A DNA stretch of 64,000 nucleotides, taken from Lentisalinibacter sediminis. Lineage in GTDB: Bacteria; Pseudomonadota; Gammaproteobacteria; Steroidobacterales; Woeseiaceae. Location of the stretch: contig NZ_JAPDRF010000003.1 in the NCBI RefSeq assembly GCF_040706615.1, positions 682,001 to 746,000 on the forward strand. The letters are read 5' to 3'. A program made the position numbers and the translations under genes. The notes beneath the pieces were generated by a model that was given only the letters and a program-made list of their open reading frames with translations, made no database searches and was not told the origin of the DNA. Positions within the stretch are counted from its first letter, which is position 1; every line of letters starts with the position of its first letter. Of the stretch, positions 37,826-45,604 are shown one piece after another.

Positions 37826-38911
37826 TCAGACTTTCACCTCGCCGTTGCGCACGAACGGTGGCCTGACGATGCGCACGGGCAGGTGCCGCCCGCGGATATC
37901 CACCGTCAGAGGCTCTTCCGCCCCGTCATCGATGCGGGCGAGCGCGATCGATCCGCCGACGGTGGGCCCGAAGCCCCCGCTGGTGATCTCGCCCACGGTC
38001 GCCCCGTCGGCGAGGACCGGCTGGTGGTTGCGCAGCACGCCCCTGCCCTCCAGCACGAGCCCCACGAGACGGCGCGGCACCCCGCCTTCCTTCTGCCGCT
38101 CCAATGCCGTCCGGCCGATGAAATCCCGCCCGGGCGGGTCGAACGCCACGGTCCAGCCGAGATTCGATTCCAGCGGCGTCGTCGTCTCGTCCATGTCCGA
38201 GCCATACAGGTTGAGGCCGGCCTCCAGCCGCAGCGTGTCGCGCGCGCCGAGGCCGCAGGGCTGCACGCCGGTGGCAGCCAGCGCCCGCCACGCGGCGACC
38301 ACCGTGTCGCCTTCCGCGAGAATCTCCCAGCCGTCTTCGCCGGTATAGCCCGTGCGGGCGACGAAATAGTCGCCGTACTCTCCGGCGGTGAAGGGCTTCA
38401 TGGCCAGCGCCGCCTCGCGCCGGTCGGCAGGCAGCAGGGCGGCGGCTTTCTGCCGCGCCTCCGGCCCCTGCACGGCCAGCATGGCCAGATCCGCGCGCTC
38501 GGTGATCTCGACGGCGCCGCCCCCGGCCTGTCGGCGCATCCAGGCGATGTCCTTCTCCCGGGTGGCGGCGTTGACCACCAGGCGGCAGTCACCCGGCCCG
38601 CGGTGATAGACGATCAGGTCGTCCAGCACCCCGCCGTCCTCGTTCAGCATGCAGGTATACAGGGCCCGGTTCGTGCCCTCGATCTTGCCGATGTCGTTCG
38701 CGAGCAGTCGGGCCAGGAAATCCGTGACCCCTTCGCCGGCGAGATCGACGACGGTCATGTGGGAGACGTCGAACATACCCGCCGACTCCCTCACGGCGCG
38801 ATGCTCCGCGAGCTGCGAGCCATAGGCAAGCGGCATGTCCCAGCCGCCGAAGTCCACGATACGGGCGCCGGCATCGACGTGCAGGGGGTAGAGCGGTGTG
38901 CGATTGCCCAT
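37826..38911 (-). CDS. gcvT: Glycine cleavage system aminomethyltransferase (T protein)
   Basis: Tetrahydrofolate-dependent T protein, releasing ammonia and forming methylene-THF. The ATG at 38911 is preceded by GGAGGAG at six bases and gives 361 residues, MGNRTPLYPLHVDAGARIVDFGGWDMPL. Also visible are FDVSHMTVVDL, YTGEDGWEI and GLGARDTLRLEAGLNLYGSDMDE. It is the first gene of the riboswitch-controlled operon; the riboswitch ends about 50 nt upstream. Confidence 0.97.
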   Translation of the reverse strand: MGNRTPLYPLHVDAGARIVDFGGWDMPLAYGSQLAEHRAVRESAGMFDVSHMTVVDLAGEGVTDFLARLLANDIGKIEGTNRALYTCMLNEDGGVLDDLIVYHRGPGDCRLVVNAATREKDIAWMRRQAGGGAVEITERADLAMLAVQGPEARQKAAALLPADRREAALAMKPFTAGEYGDYFVARTGYTGEDGWEILAEGDTVVAAWRALAATGVQPCGLGARDTLRLEAGLNLYGSDMDETTTPLESNLGWTVAFDPPGRDFIGRTALERQKEGGVPRRLVGLVLEGRGVLRNHQPVLADGATVGEITSGGFGPTVGGSIALARIDDGAEEPLTVDIRGRHLPVRIVRPPFVRNGEVKV

Positions 38912-38961
38912 GCTGGCTCCTCCGTTGACAGGAACGCGACGGACGTGGTCGTCCATCGCCC

Positions 38962-39150
38962 CTCTGTCCGGTTACCTGAGAGATCGGGCGGGCCTCGCGA
39001 TTGGCCTTCCGCCGCACACCTTCGGTGGGCCGTTACCGGCCACTCTCCAGAGCCAATCAGCGTCCGCAGTCCCTATGCCTGAGCGTTTCCGGGCAAGTTG
39101 CGCCTTCGGCGATCCGGTCGTGCCGGATACTCTCCCGCGGAGCCTGTCGA
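38962..39150 (-). ncRNA. Tandem glycine riboswitch upstream of gcvT
   Basis: On the minus strand two glycine-aptamer modules lie in series. The first starts at GGGAGAGT (about 39128-39135), with GCCGAAGGCGCAA and CCCGGAAACGCTCAGG. The second starts at GGAGAGT (about 39043-39050), with CACCGAAGG, GCGGAAGG and CTCTCAGGTAACCGGACAG ending near 38963. The spacing and paired P1 stems match the classic cooperative two-aptamer architecture. It is followed directly by gcvT, so glycine likely switches on the whole gcv-tpx transcript. Confidence 0.95.
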
Positions 39151-39161
39151 TCGGGCTTCGG

Positions 39162-39191
39162 ATCATAACGTATCCGCCGACCGGGTGACCA
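39162..39191 (-). promoter_or_regulatory. Candidate sigma-70 promoter of the glycine riboswitch/gcv operon
   Basis: Read on the minus strand: TGGTCA (39186-39191), 18-bp spacer, TATGAT (39162-39167, 5/6 match). The predicted start at about 39155 lies just before the first aptamer stem, as a riboswitch promoter should. Confidence 0.5.
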
Positions 39192-39203
39192 GCGGGCACG
39201 GTG

Positions 39204-39656
39204 TCACAGTGGCAGCGCGGAAGTGGACTTCTTTTGCTTCAGCACGAAACTGGTGTTGGCCGTCTGCACCCCGGTGAGCCGGAGGAGCTTGCCGCTCAGG
39301 AAGTCCTCGTAGCCCTCCATGTCCCGGGCGACCACCTTGATCAGGTAGTCGTACTGGCCGCTCATCGAGCAGCATTCCTGCACCTCGTCGCAGCGGCGGA
39401 TCATGTCGTCGAACTCCCGGATGGTGTCGGGATGATGATCCTCCAGTGAGATCTGCACATACGCGAGGACCGGGAAGCCGAGCTCCTGGCGTGAGAGCCG
39501 CGCCACGTATTGCTCGATGACGCCCGACTCCTCCAGCCGCCTGACCCGTCGCCAGCACGGCGACGGCGACAGCCCCACCTCCTTCGCGAGCTGCTGATTG
39601 GAGATGCGGGCGTCGCGCTGCAACACCGCGAGAATCCGGCGATCGTAGCTGTCCAC
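39204..39656 (-). CDS. Lrp/AsnC family transcriptional regulator
   Basis: 150-residue regulator with an N-terminal winged helix (DRRILAVLQRDARISNQQLAKEVGLSPSPCWRRVRRLEESGVI) and a C-terminal RAM/ACT ligand domain (about 70-150). It starts at GTG with AAAGGAA ten bases upstream. Divergent from phhA across a 132-bp AT-rich region rich in palindromes, so it most likely controls phhA and itself. Phenylalanine or tyrosine as effector is inferred from this position only. Confidence 0.92.
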   Translation of the reverse strand: MDSYDRRILAVLQRDARISNQQLAKEVGLSPSPCWRRVRRLEESGVIEQYVARLSRQELGFPVLAYVQISLEDHHPDTIREFDDMIRRCDEVQECCSMSGQYDYLIKVVARDMEGYEDFLSGKLLRLTGVQTANTSFVLKQKKSTSALPL

Positions 39657-39660
39657 GGGT

Positions 39661-39677
39661 AGTAAATTCCTTTTACT
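39661..39677. promoter_or_regulatory. Palindrome overlapping the lrp-type gene ribosome-binding site
   Basis: AGTAAA-ttcct-TTTACT, perfect 6-bp arms, immediately upstream of the regulator's GTG and covering its AAAGGAA Shine-Dalgarno. A plausible autoregulatory operator. Confidence 0.4.
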
Positions 39678-39714
39678 GGCTCTGTTTGAAAAGAATATTG
39701 CCTCTATGACGCTG

Positions 39715-39720
39715 TAGAAT
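39715..39720 (+). promoter_or_regulatory. TAGAAT -10-like hexamer upstream of phhA
   Basis: The context CTGTAGAATGC is identical to that before purE at 60.7 kb. It would give a phhA leader of about 62 nt. No convincing -35 box at standard spacing, so activator dependence is possible. Confidence 0.35.
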
Positions 39721-39741
39721 GCAAATTCGAAATTGATTTGC
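39721..39741. promoter_or_regulatory. GCAAAT-N9-ATTTGC palindrome, candidate operator
   Basis: Perfect 6-bp arms around TCGAAATTG directly after the -10-like hexamer, in the lrp-phhA divergent region. Size and AT-richness suit an Lrp-family site; binding is inferred. Confidence 0.4.
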
Positions 39742-39788
39742 GTCTATTGAGAGTTATTCTTTTCCTGGATACAAGCAACGGTAGCATC

Positions 39789-40592
39789 ATGGGCAAAGGA
39801 ATCACCTATACCGCGAAGACACCGAACGCCGACGGCCTGATCCAGTACACGGACGGGGAGAATGCCGTCTGGCGTGAGCTGATCACCCGCCAGAAGCAGG
39901 TACTGCCCGAGCGGGCCTGTCGCGCGTTCGTCGAGGCGCTGGACGTGCTGGACCTGCCCGAGGACCGGGTACCCCAGTGTCCGGAGGTCTCCGCCGTGCT
40001 GCGCGAATGCACGGGCTGGGGTGTGAAACCGGTCCCCGCGCTCATACCGCTGGACGAATTCTTCTCGCTGCTGGCGAACCGGATGTTCCCGGCGGCCTCG
40101 TTCATCCGCGCTCCCGAGGAACTGGACTACCTGGAAGAGCCGGACATCTTCCACGAGATCTTCGGCCACACCCCCCATCTCACGGACAGCCGGTTCGCCG
40201 CCTTCACGGAGGCCTACGGCAAGGCCGGTCTGGCAGCGAGCGACGCCGACCGGGAGATGCTGGCGCGACTCTACTGGTTCACCGCGGAGTTCGGCCTGAT
40301 CGAGACCGACGAGGGGGTACGCAGCTACGGCGCGGGCATCTGCTCCTCGCCGGGCGAGACCCGCTATGCGGTGGAGAGCGACGAGCCGGAACGCGTACCC
40401 TTCGATGCGATCGAGGCGCTGCGCACCCCCTACCGCATCGATATCTACCAGCCGCTGTACTTCGTGCTGGAGAGCTTCGACCAGCTGTTCGACCTTGCCA
40501 GGAGCGATCTGCCGGCGATGATCCGCGAGGCGCGCAGACTGGGCGACCGGCCGCCGAAATTCCCGCCGATCCCCGAGGCGAAGAGCGCCTGA
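39789..40592 (+). CDS. phhA: Phenylalanine 4-monooxygenase
   Basis: Pterin-dependent non-heme iron hydroxylase converting phenylalanine to tyrosine. The ATG at 39789 gives 267 residues, the bacterial PhhA size. Iron ligands are H122 and H127 in FHEIFGHTPHL and E167 in LYWFTAEFGLIE. YGAGICSSPGET is also typical. The pterin carbinolamine dehydratase gene (phhB) often found next door is absent. It converges with the ATP-grasp ligase across a REP-like hairpin pair. Confidence 0.96.
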   Translation: MGKGITYTAKTPNADGLIQYTDGENAVWRELITRQKQVLPERACRAFVEALDVLDLPEDRVPQCPEVSAVLRECTGWGVKPVPALIPLDEFFSLLANRMFPAASFIRAPEELDYLEEPDIFHEIFGHTPHLTDSRFAAFTEAYGKAGLAASDADREMLARLYWFTAEFGLIETDEGVRSYGAGICSSPGETRYAVESDEPERVPFDAIEALRTPYRIDIYQPLYFVLESFDQLFDLARSDLPAMIREARRLGDRPPKFPPIPEAKSA

Positions 40593-40601
40593 ACAAAGAA
40601 T

Positions 40602-40658
40602 GCAGGAGGGGCTTAAGCTCCGATTCGAAAGATGGATCGGGGCTGAAGCCCCTCCTAC
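40602..40658. repeat. REP-like inverted pair between convergent genes
   Basis: Arms 40602-40624 (GCAGGAGGGGCTTAAGCTCCGAT) paired with 40636-40658 match at 20/23 when inverted, and each arm can itself form a small hairpin. The right arm covers the stop codon of the ligase gene. It resembles the GTAGGAG-headed REP units of gammaproteobacteria and may act as a bidirectional terminator. A half copy lies at 29549-29571. Confidence 0.7.
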
Positions 40659-41629
40659 AGGGTCCCGTGCGCCGGGAAACGCTCACGGGCGAACGCTGCC
40701 CGCTCCACCGGCGTCGCCGCCGCATCGTAGTCCCGATCCACCGTCTCCAGACGGGGCCGCAGGCCGGCCCGGTTGGCCAGCTGGATGTTGAGCCCGGGCC
40801 GCGCGTTCATCTCCAGGATCAGCGGACCGAGATCCCGGTCGAGCACCATGTCCACGCCGACGTAGCCGAGGCCGGTGACATCGATGGCCCTGGCCGCCGA
40901 AGTCAGGATGAAGTCCCACTCGGGGATCCTGAGGCCGGCGATGGGATGATAGGTGTCCGGATGCTCCTCCACGATCTCGTTGCCGCTGACGCCGTCCAGC
41001 GTGACGCCGCCGGCCATGTCGATGCCCGCGCCGACGGCGCCCTGGTGCAGGTTCGCCTTGCCGTGTGACGCCTTGGTGGGCAGACGCACCATGGCCATCA
41101 CCGGATAGCCCCGGTAGGTGATCACCCGGATGTCCGGCACGCCCTGGAAACTGACCTGCTCGAACAGCGGATCGAACTGCACGCAGTATTCGATCAGCGC
41201 CGTGTCCGGCTCGCCGGTCAGGCTGTACTGGCCGCCGACGATGTTCGAGATGTGGAAATCCAGGGTATCGCCGTCCCAGATCTGTCCGTCCACCAGCCGA
41301 TAACGGTCGCGCCGGCGGCCCGACACGACGACGATGCCGTCGCCGCCGCTGCCGTGAGCCGGCTTCACCACGAAACTCTGGTGATCACCCACGATCTCCG
41401 GCACGCGCCCCGTATCGCCCTGGTTGTCGATAACGCCGTAGAGTTCCGGCACCGCCATTCCTGCCTCGATGGCGAGCTTCTTCGTGAGCACCTTGTCGTC
41501 CACCCGCGGGTAATAGCGGCGCTGGTTGTTCTCCATGATGAACCGGGCGTTGCGCTGGTTCAGGCCGAGGACGCCGGCCTTGCGCAGTGCCCGGGCCCTC
41601 GCAGCGGGATTGAAAAGACGCAGGCTCAT
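40655..41629 (-). CDS. RimK-like ATP-grasp alpha-L-glutamate ligase-like protein
   Basis: 324 residues. The ATP-grasp fold is visible: LTKKLAIEAGMAVPELYGVI (N-subdomain), FVVKPAHGSGGDGIVVV (ATP loop), FDPLFEQVSFQGVPDIRVITYRGYPVMAMVRLPT, and the metal-binding LILEMNARPGLNIQLANRAG near the C-terminus. It belongs to the group paired with inactive-transglutaminase 7TM proteins; the start overlaps that gene by 4 bp (ATGA). Such ligases are predicted to add amino acids, possibly glutamate, to a peptide or protein; the substrate is unknown. Confidence 0.85.
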   Translation of the reverse strand: MSLRLFNPAARARALRKAGVLGLNQRNARFIMENNQRRYYPRVDDKVLTKKLAIEAGMAVPELYGVIDNQGDTGRVPEIVGDHQSFVVKPAHGSGGDGIVVVSGRRRDRYRLVDGQIWDGDTLDFHISNIVGGQYSLTGEPDTALIEYCVQFDPLFEQVSFQGVPDIRVITYRGYPVMAMVRLPTKASHGKANLHQGAVGAGIDMAGGVTLDGVSGNEIVEEHPDTYHPIAGLRIPEWDFILTSAARAIDVTGLGYVGVDMVLDRDLGPLILEMNARPGLNIQLANRAGLRPRLETVDRDYDAAATPVERAAFARERFPAHGTL

Positions 41630-43146
41630 CGCTCCAGCACGCCGCGGAAGCGCGCGAGTTCCACCAGCCGATAGCCGGTATAGCGGCCGGAAAGCAGCAC
41701 GAGCGCGAGCACGATCAGCAGCAGCTCGGGGAACGTGAACACGAGGTGCTGCAGCCAGTCTATGCCCATCGCCAGATAAGCGAGCGCCGCCACCACCAGG
41801 CTGCCGAGTCCGGCCTTCAGGGCATCCCTTGGTCCGCGCTCCTCCCAGATCACGGACATGCGCTCGATCGTCATTGCGATGATCACCATGGGAAACAGCG
41901 CAACCGACAACCCGGTCTCGATGCCCAGCTTGTGGAAGACGATACTGATCAACAGCATCAGCAGCACGACGACGATCAGCACGGCCGTCAGCCGAGGCAC
42001 GAGCAGCAGCCGAAGACGTTCGAGCAGAAAGCGGATCGACAGCCCGAGGGATACCAGCAGGGTGAACAGCAGAATGCCGCCGATCAGCTGCGTCTCGCGA
42101 AACGCGAGCGCGATCAGCACCGGCATGAACGTGCCGAACGTCTCCACGCCGACGAAGTTGCGCATCAACACCATCACGAGCGCGCCGATCGGGATCATAA
42201 GCAGCACGGCGTAGACTGCCTGAGTGCGGATCGGCAGGCTGAACAGCGAGAATTCCACCAGCCGGGAGCGTCGCTTCTCGGCCCGCTGCCCCGCCACCTC
42301 CAGGGTGTCCAGCTGGTTCTGCTGCGTGGCCAGGTTGACTTCGAGCCCGCTGCCGCCCTGCACGGTCGCCAGCTGCTGGGTGCCCCGCCACCAGACCAGG
42401 TAGTCGTCGGGCAGGCCCTCCTCGCCCGTACGGGGATCGAAGTTCACCCAGCGAAAGCCGTCGTGGATCTCCAGCCAGGGGATGATCTCGGCCTGGCGGC
42501 TCTGGCCGCTCAGCATGATGCCGCGCATCATGCGCGCGGGAATGCGCGCTGCAGCGAGTATCTTCGTGACCGTCGAGACGAATCCGGCGCGGGTCTCTGA
42601 CAGGCCGAGCAGCAGCTCGACGTTCTGCCCCGGCGAGGGATCGTTCAGGCGGTGCAGCAGCTCGGCGGTGAACGAGGCCGGGTCCGCCGACTGTTCGCGC
42701 ACCTCGTCCACGAGCACCTGCATCGCCGTGTTGAAAGGCTCCTCCAGCGTGGGCGGCGGCGGGAACGGCGGCGTCGTGTCCGACTGGCGGCTGGTCGGGT
42801 CCTCGTACAGCACGGCGCGGTAATAGAGCGTCTGCGGACCGTCGGCGCGGCGAATCGCCCACTGCGCCTCGCGGCCACCGCTGTCGAAATTGACGCTGAA
42901 GCCGTAGCCCTTGGATACCGAATTCTCGGTGAGCAGCGTGTAACCGGGCGTGAGGGTCGGCAGCTGCAGGGTGGCCTTGATCGAACCCGGGCCGCCGATG
43001 AAGCTGACCGCCGCCTCGACGGTCCAGACGGTGGTCTGCTGGTCCTCGACGACAGGCAGGCCCAGCATCTGCCATTTATAGACGAACATCGACAACCCCG
43101 CCGCGGTGAGCAGCGCGGCGATGAGGATGAGATAACGTCTGCCCAT
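41626..43146 (-). CDS. Inactive transglutaminase fused to seven membrane helices
   Basis: 506-residue inner-membrane protein. One N-terminal helix (about 5-25) leads into a periplasmic beta domain. A transglutaminase-like domain follows at about 150-260, with AARIPARMMRGIMLSG and DGFRWVNFDPRTGE. The catalytic cysteine position is not recognisable, as expected for the inactive family. About seven membrane helices at 310-495 complete it. The ATP-grasp ligase follows with a 4-bp overlap, and the gene begins 16 bp after ubiI, putting this pair at the end of the ubi transcript. Confidence 0.87.
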   Translation of the reverse strand: MGRRYLILIAALLTAAGLSMFVYKWQMLGLPVVEDQQTTVWTVEAAVSFIGGPGSIKATLQLPTLTPGYTLLTENSVSKGYGFSVNFDSGGREAQWAIRRADGPQTLYYRAVLYEDPTSRQSDTTPPFPPPPTLEEPFNTAMQVLVDEVREQSADPASFTAELLHRLNDPSPGQNVELLLGLSETRAGFVSTVTKILAAARIPARMMRGIMLSGQSRQAEIIPWLEIHDGFRWVNFDPRTGEEGLPDDYLVWWRGTQQLATVQGGSGLEVNLATQQNQLDTLEVAGQRAEKRRSRLVEFSLFSLPIRTQAVYAVLLMIPIGALVMVLMRNFVGVETFGTFMPVLIALAFRETQLIGGILLFTLLVSLGLSIRFLLERLRLLLVPRLTAVLIVVVLLMLLISIVFHKLGIETGLSVALFPMVIIAMTIERMSVIWEERGPRDALKAGLGSLVVAALAYLAMGIDWLQHLVFTFPELLLIVLALVLLSGRYTGYRLVELARFRGVLER

Positions 43147-43162
43147 GTCGCTCGCGCGGCCG

Positions 43163-44374
43163 TCAGGCCGTCTCCGCCAGTCCCGTGGCGTGGCGCACGG
43201 CCATGCGCTTCAGGGGGCCGATGCGGTTGAAAAGACGCATGCCGCCCCTGCGAATCCGGGCCACGGCCGGCGCCTCCACGCCGAAGAAACGCTGCAGCGC
43301 ATCGAGGAACAGCAGCGTGCGCATGTTCTCGCCCTTGCGCGCGCGCTCGTAGCGCCGCAGCACGGGCCGGTCGCCGGGATCCTCGCCGCCGCGCCGGGCC
43401 GCTGCGATACAGCGCGCCAGTTCGCCGGCGTCGCTGAAACCCAGGTTCACGCCCTGACCGGCCAGCGGATGCACCGCATGGGCCGCGTCGCCGGCCAGCA
43501 CCAGCCGATGGCCGACATAGTCCGGGGCATACGAGGCGGCCAGCGGGAAGCTCCCCCTCGGACCGGCCACCGTGAGCGTGCCGAGCACGCCGTCCGTGGC
43601 CTCGGTCAGGCGCGCGCCCAGCTGGTCGTCGTCGAGGGTCATCAGCTGCTCGCACTCCGCGGTTGCGGTGGACCAGACGACCGAACAGCGCCCGTCGCCC
43701 AGCGGCAGCAGTGCCACGGGCCCGGTCGCCAGGAAGCGCTGCCACGCGGTCCGGCAATGGTCGCGCTCGGGCCGCACGTGGGTCACGAGGGCATCCTGGG
43801 GATAACGCCGGCTGCGCACCGGCAGTCCCGCCAGCCCGCGCACGGCGGAACGGGCACCGTCCGCACCCACGACCAACGCGGCATCGACGCAGCCGCCGTC
43901 GGCGAGCACGAGCCTGGCCGCGCGCTCGCCCGCCTCGAATCCCTCGACCCGGGCGCCGAAATGCCAGCGCAGCCCGGCTTCCTCGCGGCCCAGCGCGCCG
44001 TAAAGCGCGTCCCGGACCAGCTCGTTCTCCACGATGTGTCCGAGTTCCGGCAGGCCGAGTTCATCGGCGCCGAAGCGCACGGCATCGCCCCCGTCAGCGC
44101 TGCCGCGGGCATCCCAGACGCACATGGCACCGTAAGTCCCCAAGCGTGTTCGCTCAACCGCCTCCCACGCGCGGCAGCGCGCCAGCAGCGCAGCCGAACC
44201 GGGTGAGATGGCGGAGACACGCAAACCGACGTCGGCGCTCTCGTCGAAGGCCGGCGGGACGCCGGCGTCGATCACGGCGAGGCGGAGGGAGTCGTCTGCC
44301 CGGCGCAGCAGGCCGGCCATTGCGAGGCCGACCATGCCCGCTCCCACGATGGCAACGTCGACCTCCGGCCTCAC
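43163..44374 (-). CDS. ubiI: UbiH/UbiF/VisC family FAD hydroxylase, probable UbiI
   Basis: 403-residue flavoprotein monooxygenase of ubiquinone ring hydroxylation. Rossmann motif VAIVGAGMVGLAMAGLLRR at the N-terminus, DG motif VVGADGARSAVR, and GDAAHAVHPLAGQGVNLGFSDAGEL. The second hydroxylase in the ubiH-visC arrangement is usually UbiI (C5 hydroxylation), but assignment between UbiI and UbiF cannot be made from sequence alone. GTG start overlapping the ubiH stop by 4 bp. Confidence 0.88.
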   Translation of the reverse strand: MRPEVDVAIVGAGMVGLAMAGLLRRADDSLRLAVIDAGVPPAFDESADVGLRVSAISPGSAALLARCRAWEAVERTRLGTYGAMCVWDARGSADGGDAVRFGADELGLPELGHIVENELVRDALYGALGREEAGLRWHFGARVEGFEAGERAARLVLADGGCVDAALVVGADGARSAVRGLAGLPVRSRRYPQDALVTHVRPERDHCRTAWQRFLATGPVALLPLGDGRCSVVWSTATAECEQLMTLDDDQLGARLTEATDGVLGTLTVAGPRGSFPLAASYAPDYVGHRLVLAGDAAHAVHPLAGQGVNLGFSDAGELARCIAAARRGGEDPGDRPVLRRYERARKGENMRTLLFLDALQRFFGVEAPAVARIRRGGMRLFNRIGPLKRMAVRHATGLAETA

Positions 44375-45600
44375 CTGAGCGGCACCCCCCGTGACAGGCG
44401 CGGCAGGCGCCCGGCCAGCCCCATGGTATGCCGCGCAAAAGCCCGCTTTGCGCCGGGGATGATATCGAGGCCGAGCATGCCGATGCCGCGGGCGGCACGG
44501 GCGGTCTCGCGCTCGCTGCCGAACAGCCGCACCAGGCCGTCGGTGAAGCCCACCACCTTGCGCTGGTCCCCGCGGCGCCAGTCCGCATAGCGCGCGAGCA
44601 GCGCGGAGCTGCCCGGGTCGCCGCCCTCGGCGATGGCCTCGGCGATGAGGTCGGCCAGCGCCGCGACGTCACGCATGCCCAGGTTGTAGCCCTGCCCCGC
44701 CACCGGATGCAGCCCGTGCGCCGCATTGCCGATGGCGACCACACGTCCCGCATGCAGACGCTCCGCGCGGGTGAGCGAGAGCGGATAGGCCACCCGCCGG
44801 CCCACCCGGCTCAGACGGCCGAGACGCCAGCCGAAGACCGCCTGGAACTCCGCCAGGAAGGCCTCGTCGTCCAGTGCCGTCACCCGCTCCGCCTCCGCGG
44901 GCGGCAGCGTCCAGACGAACGCGCTGCGGCCCTCGCCGAATGGCAGCAGCGCCACCGGTCCGTCCTTGGTGAAGCGCTCGTAGGCGACATTGTCGTGGGA
45001 ACGGGACGTTGCCAGATTGCCGGTGATGGCCACCTGACCGTAGGGTCGCTCCCGCATGCCGATGCCGACGGCGCTACGCACCGCCGATCGCGCTCCGTCC
45101 GCCGCGACCAGCAGGGCGGCCTCCAGCCGTTCCTCGCGCTCGCCGTCCTCCCAGGCCACCGTGGCGGTCACCGATTGGTCGGTTTGCGCCACGGCGGCGA
45201 TCCGGGCGGGGCGATACAGCTGCGCTCCGCCCTCGTCCGCCAGGCTCGCGAGCAGGGTCCGTCCCAGCACCCGGTTCACGACGACGTAGCCCAGAGCCTC
45301 CACTCCCTGCTCTTCCGCCTCGATGCGGCAGAAGCCGAAGCTGCCTCGATCAGAGACGTGGATAGCGCGAATGGGCGTGGCCCCCTCCGCGATGGCAGGC
45401 CACAGGCCCATGGCGGTGAACGCCCGCTGGCTGGCTCGCGACAATGCGGTGGAGCGGTCGTCGAAGCTCGGCTGGGAGGCCGCCCCGGGCTCCACCGGCT
45501 CGACGACGGCCACGCGCAGGTCCAGTGGCGCCAGCGCCCGCGCGAGGCTCGCGCCCACCATGCCGCCGCCCGCGATGATGATGTCGTATCGCTCGGTCAC
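44371..45600 (-). CDS. ubiH: 2-octaprenyl-6-methoxyphenol hydroxylase
   Basis: 409-residue FAD monooxygenase of the ubiquinone pathway (C1 hydroxylation). IIIAGGGMVGASLARAL at the N-terminus, LLVAADGARSAVRSAVGIG, and GNAAHGLHPVAGQGYNLGMRDVAAL. It begins with GTG 4 bp after pepP and precedes ubiI, the conserved pepP-ubiH-ubiI order. The Coq7 hydroxylase for the remaining ring position is encoded at 53.0 kb. Confidence 0.93.
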   Translation of the reverse strand: MTERYDIIIAGGGMVGASLARALAPLDLRVAVVEPVEPGAASQPSFDDRSTALSRASQRAFTAMGLWPAIAEGATPIRAIHVSDRGSFGFCRIEAEEQGVEALGYVVVNRVLGRTLLASLADEGGAQLYRPARIAAVAQTDQSVTATVAWEDGEREERLEAALLVAADGARSAVRSAVGIGMRERPYGQVAITGNLATSRSHDNVAYERFTKDGPVALLPFGEGRSAFVWTLPPAEAERVTALDDEAFLAEFQAVFGWRLGRLSRVGRRVAYPLSLTRAERLHAGRVVAIGNAAHGLHPVAGQGYNLGMRDVAALADLIAEAIAEGGDPGSSALLARYADWRRGDQRKVVGFTDGLVRLFGSERETARAARGIGMLGLDIIPGAKRAFARHTMGLAGRLPRLSRGVPLR

Positions 45601-45604
45601 GGTC

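Larger units (their letters stand above)
39688..39764. repeat. 10-bp inverted repeat flanking the phhA promoter region
   Basis: GAAAAGAATA (39688-39697) and TATTCTTTTC (39755-39764) are perfect reverse complements with centres 67 bp apart. They bracket a TAGAAT -10-like hexamer (39715-39720) and the GCAAAT...ATTTGC palindrome. This may be a paired binding site for the divergent Lrp-type regulator. Confidence 0.45.
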
